In this document: piece by piece, positions 17,180-27,141 of the stretch
Position numbering within the stretch: position 1 is the first letter of the stretch
Layout of the letters: every line of letters begins with the position of its first letter
NCBI RefSeq assembly: GCF_024436065.1
Contig: NZ_JANFNS010000003.1
Location: forward strand, 62,001 to 126,000
Length of the DNA: 64,000 bases
From: Saccharibacillus sp. JS10
GTDB lineage: Bacteria > Bacillota > Bacilli > Paenibacillales > Paenibacillaceae
Reading direction: 5' to 3'
Notes under the pieces: model-generated
What the model was told of the DNA's origin: nothing
What the model saw: only the letters and a program-made list of their open reading frames with translations
Databases searched by the model: none
Program-made: the position numbers and the translations under genes

Positions 17180-18868
17180 TCAGCTCAATTTATACACCCG
17201 CGTCTCATATGGACGCAAATTCAGCTCATACAAATCCTCGCCTTCAATCGGCTCATAATTCGCAATCAATAATTCTTCCTTCATCCCTTGCAGCTCTTCC
17301 GGCCATTCAAACGTAGGCGCACCGCTGAAGAAATTCAAAATAACGAGCAATTTTTCATTTTCCCAAGTCCGCACAAACGCATAAATCTCTTCATGCAACG
17401 GCAATACCAGACGGTAATCGCCGTATACAATGACTTCATGCTTTTTGCGCAGTTCGATCAGCTTCCGATAATGATGGAAGATCGAATCGGGATCACGACG
17501 CGCCGCTTCGACGTTAATCTTTGCGTAATTCGGATTTACGTCCATCCACGGTTGACCGTCCGTGAAGCCGGCATGTTCGTCGTAGTTCCACTGCATCGGC
17601 GTGCGAGCGTTATCGCGGCTTTTTTTCCAAATCCGCTGCATGACTTCTTTTTCATCGATCCCTTGCTTGATACATTGTTTGTAATAGTTCAATGTCTCGA
17701 CGTCGCGATACTGATCGATCGACGGGAATTTCACATTCGTCATACCGATTTCTTCGCCCTGATAAATATAAGGCGTACCTTGAAGGGTATACAGGAAAGT
17801 TGCCAGCATCTTCGCCGAACGTACCCGGTAATCGCCGTCGTTGCCAAAGCGCGACACCTGACGCGGTTGGTCGTGATTGCTCATATAGTTGGCGTTCCAA
17901 CCCTTTTTGTGAAGCACCGTTTGCCAGCGGCTCATGATCTTTTTGAGATCGATCAAAGTCCACGGCTTAATATCCCATTTGCCGGTTCCGCCGGACTTGG
18001 CATCCAAAAACATATGCTCGAACTGAAAGATCATATCGAGTTCGTTGCGACCTTCCCCGACATAATCCAGTGCTTGCTCCGGTCCAAGACCCGATACTTC
18101 GCCGACATTCATAATATCGTAAAAGTCGAGCACGTCTTCGTTCAGTGTGCGCAGGAAATAATGTACTTTGTCCAAATTGGAGAAAAAGTGATACGCCTGC
18201 ACGACCGGAAGGTTTTGCGGATTGTCCGCATCGGGTAGACCTTCGGCTTTGACGATATGCGAGATCGCATCAAAACGGAAGCCGTCAACGCCTTTTTCAA
18301 GCCACCATTTCACCATATCGTGAAGTTCGCGAACGACCTGCGGATTTTCCCAGTTCAGATCGGGCTGCTCTTTGGCATACAAGTGCATATAATACTCTTG
18401 CGTGCGTTCGTCGAATTCCCATACCGAGCCGCTAAAATACGATTCCCAGTTGTTCGGATAACCGCCGTTTTCTTTCGGTTCGCGCCAGATGTAATAATCT
18501 CGCTTCGGGTTGTCTTTGGAAGAAGAAGCTTCGATAAACCACTCATGCTCATGCGAACTGTGATTTAACACCAGATCCATAATGATACGGATATTGCGGG
18601 CGTGCGCTTTTTGCAACAATTCGTCAAAGTCGTCCATCGTGCCGTATTTGCGATCGATGCCGTAATAATCGCTGATGTCGTACCCGTTGTCGTAACCCGG
18701 CGATGCGTAAATCGGACAAATCCAGATCCCGTCGACGCCAAGCTCTTGCAAATAATCCAACTTTTCGATGATGCCGCGCAGATCGCCTTGACCGTCGCCT
18801 GTCGTATCTTTGAAGCTGACTGGATAGATCTGATAAATGACGCTTTCTTTCCACCATTTTTTATTCAT
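17180..18868 (-). CDS. malL: Alpha-glucosidase, GH13 (oligo-1,6-glucosidase type)
   Basis: 562-residue cytoplasmic GH13 enzyme of the usual length for oligo-1,6-glucosidases. Conserved regions: MDLVLNHSS (I), GFRFDAISHI with the nucleophile Asp (II), MNVGEVSGL with the acid/base Glu (III) and MSNHDQPR with the third carboxylate (IV). IYQIYPVSFKDTTGDGQGDLRGI opens the barrel. It releases glucose from the non-reducing ends of isomaltose- or maltose-type oligosaccharides; exact linkage preference is not decided by eye. Start ATG at 18868 behind GGGGTG; 11 further upstream codons have no ribosome site. No PTS or regulator gene adjoins it. Confidence 0.9.
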   Translation of the reverse strand: MNKKWWKESVIYQIYPVSFKDTTGDGQGDLRGIIEKLDYLQELGVDGIWICPIYASPGYDNGYDISDYYGIDRKYGTMDDFDELLQKAHARNIRIIMDLVLNHSSHEHEWFIEASSSKDNPKRDYYIWREPKENGGYPNNWESYFSGSVWEFDERTQEYYMHLYAKEQPDLNWENPQVVRELHDMVKWWLEKGVDGFRFDAISHIVKAEGLPDADNPQNLPVVQAYHFFSNLDKVHYFLRTLNEDVLDFYDIMNVGEVSGLGPEQALDYVGEGRNELDMIFQFEHMFLDAKSGGTGKWDIKPWTLIDLKKIMSRWQTVLHKKGWNANYMSNHDQPRQVSRFGNDGDYRVRSAKMLATFLYTLQGTPYIYQGEEIGMTNVKFPSIDQYRDVETLNYYKQCIKQGIDEKEVMQRIWKKSRDNARTPMQWNYDEHAGFTDGQPWMDVNPNYAKINVEAARRDPDSIFHHYRKLIELRKKHEVIVYGDYRLVLPLHEEIYAFVRTWENEKLLVILNFFSGAPTFEWPEELQGMKEELLIANYEPIEGEDLYELNLRPYETRVYKLS

Positions 18869-18976
18869 GAATTCACCCCGGAGCGAAGATTCTTGTCGCA
18901 CGTCTCAATTTTTCTTTGTTCTCTATCTTTATTGTAACCATCTTGAGGCAGCTTCTTTCAAAAATTCAGGAAGTGA

Positions 18977-20179
18977 GCAGAAAATAAAAATACTCTTGAA
19001 TTAAATGATGTTGGTAAAGTGGCAGTTTTATTTATTGAAAATACAATGCACGATCCCGATTCTACTTGGAACGACCAGACTAGAATAAGTAGCATTGTTC
19101 CCTTATACGGAATTGATGATTCTGTAGACGCCTATTCGTTTGAACTAGAACAAAATGGAGTAAATAATGGCTATATTGTGGTTTCTACGAACCCTAAGCA
19201 AAAACTAATACAGGAGTTCGCTTACACTGCTGAACCTGTCTATTCTGAAGTACTAAATTTAGAAAGCACGACGTCAGAGTACGGGTTGCAAAAATTTGAG
19301 CAAGAGCGTTCTTCTGACTCCCAAAAAATTTATTATACAGGCGGCTTACATTATTATACTTCAGAAGATGATTCCTTCTCTCCTCTTTTCGAAGTCGAAA
19401 ATAGCCAAAAAATCACAAGTTATGATGAATTCCAAACTCAAGAAATTTCAAATAAAACAGAAGAAGAGATTGATAATAGCGAATTACTTAACATGCTAGA
19501 TATGATAAAAAACTTTAATTTAGAGGAATGGCTGGTAGGTTATAGTGGACAACATGGAGATAGTGGTTATGGTAATATTTACGACCCAATAACTTACGTA
19601 CAAAGTAAATACGGCGCTGGTTACACGATGAACCGTCAAGGAACAATTTCACATGCAAGTATCAAACCACATATACAACAAAATTTTGAACCCAATTTCC
19701 CTGGTGTAAATAACTGTTCTATGTCTGTAATTACAACTATTTTTGAATATTACCGTAATATAGGTTATACAAATATCAATTCTTCTTTAAGTGGATTATA
19801 TTCAGATGTTCGTACAATAGGTGTAAAATACGGGTACACCCCACTTGATGGAACTAGTCCCACCAAGATGAATAATATTGTAAATGATGTGTGGAAAAAG
19901 TATGGGTATTCTGGTACAGGTAGCAATCAATATTTATATAGCTTTGATACATTCACAGCAGAAATTGATAATCGTCGTCCTGCTATGTTCAACTTAGCAT
20001 ATGGATATTATTCAAATCATTCAATAACTGTAGTAGGCTATAGAGAGTTTAAAAAAACAGAGGCAAATAAGGCTCGTTTTTTGAAGGAGTTTGATAACTG
20101 GACAACTAATGATCGTTACGTAGATTATAATTCTCTTACTGAAAGTACAGTAGGAAGCGTAACTTTGATTCGTCCTTAA
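18977..20179 (+). pseudogene. C39-type cysteine peptidase, 5'-truncated
   Basis: About 400 open codons follow an in-frame TGA at 18974-18976, with no ribosome site before the only plausible start (GTG at 19019). The sequence begins mid-domain (ENKNTLELNDVGKVAVLFIEN) and lacks the signal peptide expected of this secreted family. The C-terminal part is a papain-like C39 peptidase domain: nucleophile Cys in NNCSMSVITTIFEYY, catalytic His in HSITVVGYREF, with a following Asp. The N-terminal half resembles the propeptide-like region of such enzymes. Much richer in AT than its neighbours. Read as a decayed or horizontally acquired gene; a cryptic GTG start is the alternative. Confidence 0.6.
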
Positions 20180-20184
20180 AATTC

Positions 20185-20226
20185 AAAATAAGAGAAGAAA
20201 TACTTAAGTATTTCTTCTCTTATTTT
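20185..20226. terminator. 42-bp perfect palindrome, terminator-like
   Basis: A 21-bp perfect inverted repeat with no loop bases (centre ACTTAAGT at 20202-20209), flanked by A and T runs. It lies 5 bp after the peptidase stop, and the downstream ribosome site GGAAGAG follows within a few bases. Confidence 0.75.
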
Positions 20227-20242
20227 CAAAGGAAGAGTACAA

Positions 20243-21202
20243 ATGAAAAAAAGAATACTGATTTTAGTAACAACAGGCATATTACTTATAGCATGTCTAA
20301 CTTTATTTATGATTAAAAAATATCAAACTAATCCCGTTGATGTCACCTTGTATCATATAGATCAGGCTACACCCCAAAATCTGGACGCTCCTTTTTTACA
20401 AACAGACGGTGAGCAGATCTTTTTTATTGATCAGCAACAAAAAGGTAGAATTTATAGTATGTCTGTACATGGAGATCAACCTAAACAGTTAACTACAGAT
20501 TCTGCTGTACAATTATTACTTGATGAAAATATGATTTACTACACGGTCTTAGATCGAGATAACGGGATTTACCGTATGGATAAAAAAGGGAAACAGCTAA
20601 AAAAACTAGTAGATTCATCTTTCTCAGATCTGATTGGAATCCAAAATAATCAACTGTATTATGTAGATAGCGATGAAAACTATGCCCTTAAGAAATTAGA
20701 TCTCCGACAACTTAAAATAGAAACTCTAAGTACAAATTGGATCGGTCCAGCTAAACTTCATAACAACAAGCTCTATTATGTGGATCACACAGACCAATGG
20801 GGATTGTATGAAATGGACTTAGATGGCGGGAGTCCAAAAAAGATTGTGAACGAAGATGTGTTTGATTTCTTTTTCTCTTCGCAAGGTATTGTGACTCAAA
20901 ATGAAAAAGGAAATGTCTTTTTACAAAAAAAATCATCAAACTCTTCTTCCGTACTCCTAGCTGAACGAGTGGTACGTCTTCATGTCTTTGAAGATCAACT
21001 TATATATAACCGCGATGATGGAAAACTCTATAGGCAGAGTATAAGGAATGGGCAAGGTGAAAATTCGCAACCTCTAATTGATCCGGATCCACCTATTTTT
21101 GGAGATTTTTTCATTGTTTCTAACTGGCTTTATTACTATGACTCGATGAATATGAAAAATGCGCGATTACACCGTGTTGCTTTACCGGAAACCTCTAATT
21201 AA
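20243..21202 (+). CDS. DUF5050-like lipoprotein or membrane-anchored beta-propeller protein
   Basis: 319 residues. A signal or anchor helix (ILILVTTGILLIACLTLFMI) contains a Cys in a poor lipobox. The remainder is a series of about seven WD-like strands with the DUF5050 look: IYSMSVHGDQPKQL, GIYRMDKKGKQLKKL, LYEMDLDGGSPKKI, LYRQSIRNGQ. Probably an extracytoplasmic propeller with a sensing or binding role; no catalytic motif. AT-rich like the truncated peptidase upstream, with which it forms a compositional islet (about 18.97-21.2 kb). ATG preceded by GGAAGAG. Confidence 0.75.
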   Translation: MKKRILILVTTGILLIACLTLFMIKKYQTNPVDVTLYHIDQATPQNLDAPFLQTDGEQIFFIDQQQKGRIYSMSVHGDQPKQLTTDSAVQLLLDENMIYYTVLDRDNGIYRMDKKGKQLKKLVDSSFSDLIGIQNNQLYYVDSDENYALKKLDLRQLKIETLSTNWIGPAKLHNNKLYYVDHTDQWGLYEMDLDGGSPKKIVNEDVFDFFFSSQGIVTQNEKGNVFLQKKSSNSSSVLLAERVVRLHVFEDQLIYNRDDGKLYRQSIRNGQGENSQPLIDPDPPIFGDFFIVSNWLYYYDSMNMKNARLHRVALPETSN

Positions 21203-21232
21203 TATGGAAACTATGCATGACCTCGAAAAAAG

Positions 21233-21280
21233 AAAAGAATCAGTCTCTTATGAAAATATTAAGAGCTGATTCTTTTTTTA
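21233..21280. terminator. Bidirectional terminator between DUF5050-like gene and pbuX
   Basis: Stem AGAATCAG-CTCTTA / TAAGAG-CTGATTCT (21236-21250, 21260-21273, one bulged T) with a 7-T tail on the plus strand and A-rich flank on the other side. Confidence 0.85.
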
Positions 21281-21299
21281 TAATGATTCAAGGTAGGTT

Positions 21300-22631
21300 T
21301 TATTCATCTACCGTAACTTTCAGATGCGCGTTTTTCTCGCCCAATCCGTTAAACAACAAATTCATGATGATCGCCGTGAAGCTACCCGCAATAATGCCGT
21401 TATCGACCAGAATGCGAAGTTGTTCCGGCAAGCCTGCAAATAATCCCGGGACGACCGATACGCCGAGTCCCATACCGACCGAACACGCGATAATAAATAG
21501 ATTTTCATGACGGGACAGATCGACTTGGTCGCCAAGCACGCGTACGCCGGACGAAAGCACAAGCCCGAACAAAGCGACCATCGCACCGCCGAGTACCGAA
21601 GCCGGAATCAATTGCGCAGTCGCCGCGATCTTCGGAATAAATCCGACAAGCACCAGCAAAATACCGGCTACGGCGACGACATCGCGCGTTTTCACACGGC
21701 TCATTTGAACAAGCCCGACATTTTGCGAATACGTCGTATACGGGAACGAGTTGAAGATCCCGCCCAGGATGATCGCCAGACCTTCCGCACGATACCCGCG
21801 AGCCAATTCTTTCGAACCGATATCGCGTCCTACGATTTTCCCGAGCACCATAAATACTCCCGTTGATTCTACGACGCTTACGATCGCAACCAAAATCATC
21901 GTCAAGATCGCGCTCAGATGGAACGTTGGAGCAGCGAAATGAAACGGCGTGATCGCATGGAACCAACCCGCGTTTGCCACAGGCGAGAAATCGACTTTCC
22001 CCATGAACGCCGCTACAGCCGTGCCCACTACAAGACCGATCAAGATCGAGATCGAACGAATAAATCCGGTCGAAACCCGGTTTAGCAACACGATAAAAAT
22101 CAACACGCCGAAGCCGAGACAAATATTCGATAAACTCCCGAAGTCTGCTGCCCCTTGGCCCCCGCCGAGATTGGTCATCGCGGTCGGAATCAAAGTTACG
22201 CCGATGATCGTTACGACCGAACCCGTCACAATCGGTGGGAATAGGCGAATGAGTTGCCCAAATAATCCCGAGAACAAAAAGATAAATAATCCAGACGCGA
22301 TAATCGCCCCGTAGATCGCTCCGATCCCAAGCCCCGGCGCATTACCGATCATAATCATTGGGGATACGGCTTGGAAGGCGCAACCGAGTACGACCGGAAG
22401 CTTGATTCCGAAAAAGCGATTGCCCCATACTTGCATCAACGTCGCGACGCCGCACGCCAGCAAGTCGATTGCAATCAGATACGTTAATTGCTCTTGTGTC
22501 ATTCCGATCTCACGACCGACAATCATCGGAACGACAATCGCTCCTGCATACATCGCAAGGACATGCTGCAATCCGAGCGAGAAAGTTTTCGCCGGATGGC
22601 GATGTTTTTGAAAAATACGATCCGAACTCAT
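21300..22631 (-). CDS. pbuX: Xanthine permease (NCS2/NAT family)
   Basis: 443 residues, about 12-14 membrane segments. NAT-family features: LQHVLAMYAGAIVVP at the start, the TM3-like GCAFQAVSPMIMIG, VVESTGVFMVLGKI with the substrate-contacting Glu, and the NAT signature region SFPYTTYSQNVGLVQMSRVKTR. It imports xanthine (possibly also uric acid) with a proton. Second gene of the xpt-pbuX operon, 20 nt after xpt, with AGGAGG before its ATG. Expression should depend on the guanine riboswitch upstream of xpt. Confidence 0.93.
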   Translation of the reverse strand: MSSDRIFQKHRHPAKTFSLGLQHVLAMYAGAIVVPMIVGREIGMTQEQLTYLIAIDLLACGVATLMQVWGNRFFGIKLPVVLGCAFQAVSPMIMIGNAPGLGIGAIYGAIIASGLFIFLFSGLFGQLIRLFPPIVTGSVVTIIGVTLIPTAMTNLGGGQGAADFGSLSNICLGFGVLIFIVLLNRVSTGFIRSISILIGLVVGTAVAAFMGKVDFSPVANAGWFHAITPFHFAAPTFHLSAILTMILVAIVSVVESTGVFMVLGKIVGRDIGSKELARGYRAEGLAIILGGIFNSFPYTTYSQNVGLVQMSRVKTRDVVAVAGILLVLVGFIPKIAATAQLIPASVLGGAMVALFGLVLSSGVRVLGDQVDLSRHENLFIIACSVGMGLGVSVVPGLFAGLPEQLRILVDNGIIAGSFTAIIMNLLFNGLGEKNAHLKVTVDE

Positions 22632-22650
22632 ACCGCGATAGACCTCCTAA

Positions 22651-23481
<831 letters not shown>

Positions 23482-23488
<7 letters not shown>

Positions 23489-23552
23489 TAGTCCGATCGT
23501 TCCGGCGATCAGGTAGAGACATGCGGGCCTATTCCCGCACCTATACGAAAAA
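23482..23552 (-). promoter_or_regulatory. Guanine-class purine riboswitch aptamer
   Basis: Minus-strand RNA with the purine aptamer cores: CGTATAGG at the 5' side, GGCCCGCATGTCTCTACC in the middle and GGACTACGG at the 3' side. The J3/1 nucleotide that selects the ligand is C (ACTACG rather than ACTATG), which predicts guanine/xanthine/hypoxanthine binding. P1 can be extended to about 9 pairs (TTTTTCGTA with TACGGAAAA, one G-U). It controls xpt-pbuX. Confidence 0.93.
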
Positions 23553-23714
23553 CAGAATAATGGTTGAAGTATACTCCGAATCTGAAAAAATGAAAAGTGA
23601 AAATTACATGAAACGTGAGTTTTCATTTTCGAAATTTGGTGTACAATGAGAAAAAAGCCTTAATGAATCCAATAAAATGGCAACTCAGATTTAATACATA
23701 AAGGAGGATTTTGA

Positions 23715-24200
23715 ATGGGAATCGTTAAAGAGTTTAAAGAATTCGCGATGCGCGGCAATGTGATTGATTTGGCAGTCGGTGTGATCATCGGTGCGGCATT
23801 CGGCAAAATCGTGACTTCTCTCGTCAACGACATCATCATGCCACCGCTGGGCAAAGCAATGGGCGGGATTGATTTCGGAAGTCGCTTCTGGAATTTGGAC
23901 CCGGACATTACGTTGGCGGATGGTTCGCCGGTGCGGACGCTTGCGCAAGCCCAAGAAGTAGGCGCTTCGGTTGTGGCGTACGGACAGTTTATCAACAATG
24001 TGATCGACTTTCTGATCGTCGCGTTCTGTATTTTTATCTTGGTCAAAGGCATCAATATGCTCAAAAGAAAAGAGCATGATAAGCCGGAACCGGAAAAGAC
24101 AACACGCGAATGCCCGTATTGCTTGACGGAAGTGTCGGCGAAAGCGAGCCGTTGCCCGCAATGTACGTCGGAGCTTGAACCGGAGAAGGTTGGGGCTTGA
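23715..24200 (+). CDS. mscL: Large-conductance mechanosensitive channel with zinc-ribbon tail
   Basis: 161 residues. TM1 with [30 protein letters not shown], periplasmic loop (about 50-85), TM2 (about 90-112, [23 protein letters not shown]). MscL proteins are usually 125-150 residues and end in a helical bundle. Here the C-terminus carries two CxxC pairs (CPYC...CPQC, residues about 132-151), a zinc-ribbon-like module. It opens under membrane tension to release solutes. AAAGGAGG precedes the ATG. Monocistronic. Confidence 0.95.
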   Translation: MGIVKEFKEFAMRGNVIDLAVGVIIGAAFGKIVTSLVNDIIMPPLGKAMGGIDFGSRFWNLDPDITLADGSPVRTLAQAQEVGASVVAYGQFINNVIDFLIVAFCIFILVKGINMLKRKEHDKPEPEKTTRECPYCLTEVSAKASRCPQCTSELEPEKVGA

Positions 24201-24226
24201 GCGTAAAATCGATAATAAAAAAGAAG

Positions 24227-24279
24227 TCTTTGGGTTCTCCGGATGGAGAAGGTCGAAGGCTTCTTTTTTCATTGTGGAT
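24227..24279 (+). terminator. Terminator of mscL
   Basis: AAGAAG..CTTTG..TTCTCC pairs with GGAGAA..CGAAG..CTTCTT around a GGAT loop, followed by TTTTTT. Confidence 0.8.
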
Positions 24280-24332
24280 ATGGGGTGGTCTGGAGCAGAG
24301 CTATTAAAGCAAAAAAACTTGCCTCACGGCTG

Positions 24333-24406
24333 GGGATACCTTCTTGGGGCGTGAAGGTATCCCGTTTGTTTGGTCTCCTTTTCTGGGGAAAGGAGATCAA
24401 ACAAAC
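24333..24406 (+). other. Two adjacent long hairpins of unknown function
   Basis: Hairpin 1: perfect 11-bp stem GGGATACCTTC / GAAGGTATCCC (24333-24343, 24353-24363), loop TTGGGGCGT. Hairpin 2 follows with no gap: an 18-bp stem (24364-24381 with 24389-24406) with one G-U pair in the plus-strand RNA, loop TCTGGGG. No T run follows. Confidence 0.6.
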
Positions 24407-24711
24407 TAAATCGGTCTGTTCCTATTGGGGAGAAGATTGGCTACGATCGAATTCAATTCATGATCGTCTTGCTTCTTCTCGTCCCCGCGATCCAGTTCGC
24501 GAATCCGAAGGTAACGGTAATCGGCAGCCGGATCGACGGGCGTGAAGATCCATTGATCGGGATCAGTCAAGCGAACTTTGTATCCCATCCGAGCGAACAT
24601 TTGTACAAATTGTTCTTCTCCCGGTTCCTCGTTTTTGCCGATCATAATCAATCCTCGAAGTACCTTCGGTTCTTTTCCATGCATCACTTCAAAATGTACG
24701 ATACATTCCAT
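24406..24711 (-). CDS. Hypothetical protein
   Basis: 101 residues, cytoplasmic, charged. Segments such as MECIVHFEVMHGKEPKVLRGLIMIG and EQFVQMFARMGYKVRLTDPDQWIFTP suggest a small alpha/beta fold. No family recognised. ATG with AAAGGA 10 nt upstream. Its stop codon touches the long hairpins at 24333-24406, which would form the 3' end of its transcript. Monocistronic. Confidence 0.6.
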   Translation of the reverse strand: MECIVHFEVMHGKEPKVLRGLIMIGKNEEPGEEQFVQMFARMGYKVRLTDPDQWIFTPVDPAADYRYLRIRELDRGDEKKQDDHELNSIVANLLPNRNRPI

Positions 24712-24841
24712 CTTGTCTCATCCTTTCTGTATTCGTTATCCATCTACTCTAGCATTCAATGTGAACTTTGAACTTTTTTTCACATTCACACTTTATTATA
24801 CGCTTCTTTTAATCAAACGTTGCAAAAATCTCAAGATTTTA

Positions 24842-24880
24842 TAAAAAAACATAAACCTCTGCCTACACAGACAGAGGTTT
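24842..24880 (-). terminator. Terminator of the zinc-ribbon coiled-coil gene
   Basis: Minus-strand stem AAACCTCTG / CAGAGGTTT followed, after two bases, by a seven-T tract. Confidence 0.75.
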
Positions 24881-24925
24881 AAAAGACTGCCAATCACTAA
24901 TAAGCGGCAATCCGATTTAGCTTTG

Positions 24926-26047
24926 TTAGATTTGTTCCGATGCACAGTGTGGGCACCATTTCGAACCTTTTGGAAGCCCGCTTCCGCAAACCTGACAACG
25001 CACGACTTCGCCCACAGGGCGACGAATCACGATATCATCGTCTTCGGTGCGATCCACATCGCGACCCCAAGAAGCAATCAGACGATCCAACTCGTCTTGG
25101 CGTTCTTTTTCACGTTCGATCCGCTCTCGCTGACGACGCTCATGTTCAGGATCGACAACCGGAGTCACAGGTTCTTCTTCTAGCGTAATTTCCGATGATG
25201 ACTCAGGCTGTATAGGACGTTCCAAAATTCGCTTCGCTTCGTTCATTTTGCGGCGTTCTTCCTGACGAATTTCTCGAAGTTCTCGGCGCTGACGTTCTTC
25301 CCGCTGCTCCGCCGTCTCTTCGGCTTCAGCGTACACGTCTGACGAAGCTAACGCACCCTGCTTATCAGGGTCAGCAGAACTTTCCGCACCCAGATCAAAT
25401 CTTTTCGTCTCGAACTGTTCGTCTTCAGCGTATACAGGTGCCTCTACAGAAGACGGCTTAACCGCACGCTTCGGCTCATATTCTCGAACATCTGACTCTT
25501 CAGGTTCCGGTGAATAAGCTTCCGCTTTTTCTTGTATACGTTCTTCTTCCGCAAGAAATTCAGGATCATCGACCAGATCATGCACAGCTTCGACTTCAAC
25601 CGTCGGCTGCATATCCGATTCTTTGCGAAGTTCGACAGGGTTGTTCGTGCTTTGCGGCTGTGGTTGCTCAGCTTTAGCTTCTGGTGCTTCGGCTTCTTCT
25701 CCCCATTGACGTCCGCAGTGAGGGCAAGAAACCGCATTTTCGTCCAAGCGCGCTCCACATTCGCATAATTGTTCATTCCGCAAATGAGCGATTCGCAAAC
25801 GTAACTCCGCGATCTCAGCCGTTAACAAATCACATACGGTACAAAGTTCGATGATTTCTTCTTCGCCCGATGCAGTATGCCCTTGACTATAATTTTCATA
25901 AAAAATCTGCCCCATACGAGCATAATGAACTTCAATCTCACGTTGAATATCCGAAATGTGGCTATTTAGTTTGCCGATCTCTACCGCGCTTTGTGCACGC
26001 TCCGATGCTCGCCCGGCTCCGTCCTTGATCCGCTGCAAAAAATTCAA
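24926..26047 (-). CDS. Zinc-ribbon and coiled-coil protein
   Basis: 373 residues. Residues 1-90 form a helical coiled coil (RASERAQSAVEIGKLNSHISDIQREIEVHYARMG). A first zinc ribbon follows at about 94-112 (CECGARLDENAVSCPHCGRQWG). Then comes a long acidic, Pro/Glu-rich disordered middle (about 115-250), a second highly charged coiled coil (REERQRRELREIRQEERRKMNEAKR), and a second zinc ribbon at the end (CQVCGSGLPKGSKWCPHC). The N-terminal part resembles the zinc-ribbon proteins seen in many Paenibacillus genomes; function unknown. TTG start at 26047, 6 nt after GGAGGAG. Confidence 0.75.
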   Translation of the reverse strand: MNFLQRIKDGAGRASERAQSAVEIGKLNSHISDIQREIEVHYARMGQIFYENYSQGHTASGEEEIIELCTVCDLLTAEIAELRLRIAHLRNEQLCECGARLDENAVSCPHCGRQWGEEAEAPEAKAEQPQPQSTNNPVELRKESDMQPTVEVEAVHDLVDDPEFLAEEERIQEKAEAYSPEPEESDVREYEPKRAVKPSSVEAPVYAEDEQFETKRFDLGAESSADPDKQGALASSDVYAEAEETAEQREERQRRELREIRQEERRKMNEAKRILERPIQPESSSEITLEEEPVTPVVDPEHERRQRERIEREKERQDELDRLIASWGRDVDRTEDDDIVIRRPVGEVVRCQVCGSGLPKGSKWCPHCASEQI

Positions 26048-26339
26048 AATTTTCTCCTCCTCTATCCTGACTTTTCACGACCGATTGAATCGAAAAGCCA
26101 GACCTACACGTTACTCGCCGCTTTGCCTCAATGTCATATTTGGATTCGTACCCCCGTCTATCCGGTTACAAGAATAAGGCAGGGTTTTGCGGCGCGTAAT
26201 CTTATCTATTTGAATGATGAAGATCGAAAAGTTTTGCGAAGTTCGATCTTACATGAGATCATTAAAGTTCCCTATGTTTGTCAGTTTACAATAGATGCGC
26301 CGTTCCTACAATCCAACGTCAGTTCAGGAGAAGATTATA

Positions 26340-27137
26340 TTGACTACACACCCTACATCCCGTACATCTACCGACTCTGGCGCCGCCTCATCGGCAGATT
26401 CGCGGCGTTCCGGTTCCGAAGACACGTCGATCCAAGTCGATGCCCCGGAAGAAGCCGAACGAGAAGCTTTTATCCAAGCCGCTTGTTTAGAAAACGAAAA
26501 TGATCTATTTCCAAATGGAGATTGGGTTCATCCGCCTTCTTTGCATCGACATGCTTTGGATCAACTTCGAGCAGAAATCGAAAGCATCCGCCGCGAATGG
26601 AAAAGCGCTGAAGGATTTAGCCCGATCGAACATATTAAGACTCGAATCAAAGAACCGGCGAGTATTTTAGATAAATTGGATCGGCTGGAACTTGAACATA
26701 CGGCGTCGAATGTAGCCGAACATGTTCATGACCTTGCCGGGATGCGTATCGTTTTTGCGTTTGTCACCGATATTTATCTGCTGCTCGAACGGATCGGACG
26801 AAGTTCGGATCTAAAAATTTTATGGATACGCGATTATATTATGCAGCCGAAGCCGAATGGTTACCGCAGTCTGCATGTCTTATTGTCCGTTCCGGTGCAG
26901 ATCGAAGAAGCCACGTGCCGCGTGCGAATCGAAGTGCAGATGCGTACGCTCGCGATGGATTTCTGGGCGAGTCTCGAACATATTCTGCTGTACAAATACG
27001 ACCGCCGCGTTCCCGAACATCTGGAGCAGGAACTTGCTTCCGCGGCTGGAGCAGCCGGGGAATTGGATCATAAAATGCTGGCGCTACGCAGTGAAGTGTT
27101 GTCGCTAAGCGAAGAAGACGAACCGGATCAGAAATAA
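26340..27137 (+). CDS. Small alarmone synthetase ((p)ppGpp synthetase, RelQ/YjbM type)
   Basis: 265 residues with a single RelA/SpoT synthetase domain (about 55-240) and no hydrolase, TGS or ACT domain. Conserved elements: IEHIKTRIKEPASILDKL, VHDLAGMRIVFAFVTDIY, the G-loop-like DYIMQPKPNGYRSLHVLL and RIEVQMRTLAMDFWASLEH with the catalytic Glu. It makes (p)ppGpp from GDP/GTP and ATP under stress. The first 50 residues are a Ser/Thr/Asp-rich extension not typical of the family. Start is a TTG at 26340, 9 nt after AGGAG. Divergent from the zinc-ribbon gene. Confidence 0.9.
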   Translation: MTTHPTSRTSTDSGAASSADSRRSGSEDTSIQVDAPEEAEREAFIQAACLENENDLFPNGDWVHPPSLHRHALDQLRAEIESIRREWKSAEGFSPIEHIKTRIKEPASILDKLDRLELEHTASNVAEHVHDLAGMRIVFAFVTDIYLLLERIGRSSDLKILWIRDYIMQPKPNGYRSLHVLLSVPVQIEEATCRVRIEVQMRTLAMDFWASLEHILLYKYDRRVPEHLEQELASAAGAAGELDHKMLALRSEVLSLSEEDEPDQK

Positions 27138-27141
27138 AAAT

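Noticed and set aside
17288-18238. 316-codon plus-strand ORF inside the GH13 gene
   Set aside because: It is antisense to a clear glucosidase with all catalytic motifs; no ribosome site or known family.
21505-22122. 205-codon minus-strand ORF inside pbuX
   Set aside because: Out-of-frame shadow of the permease with Arg/Ser-rich composition.
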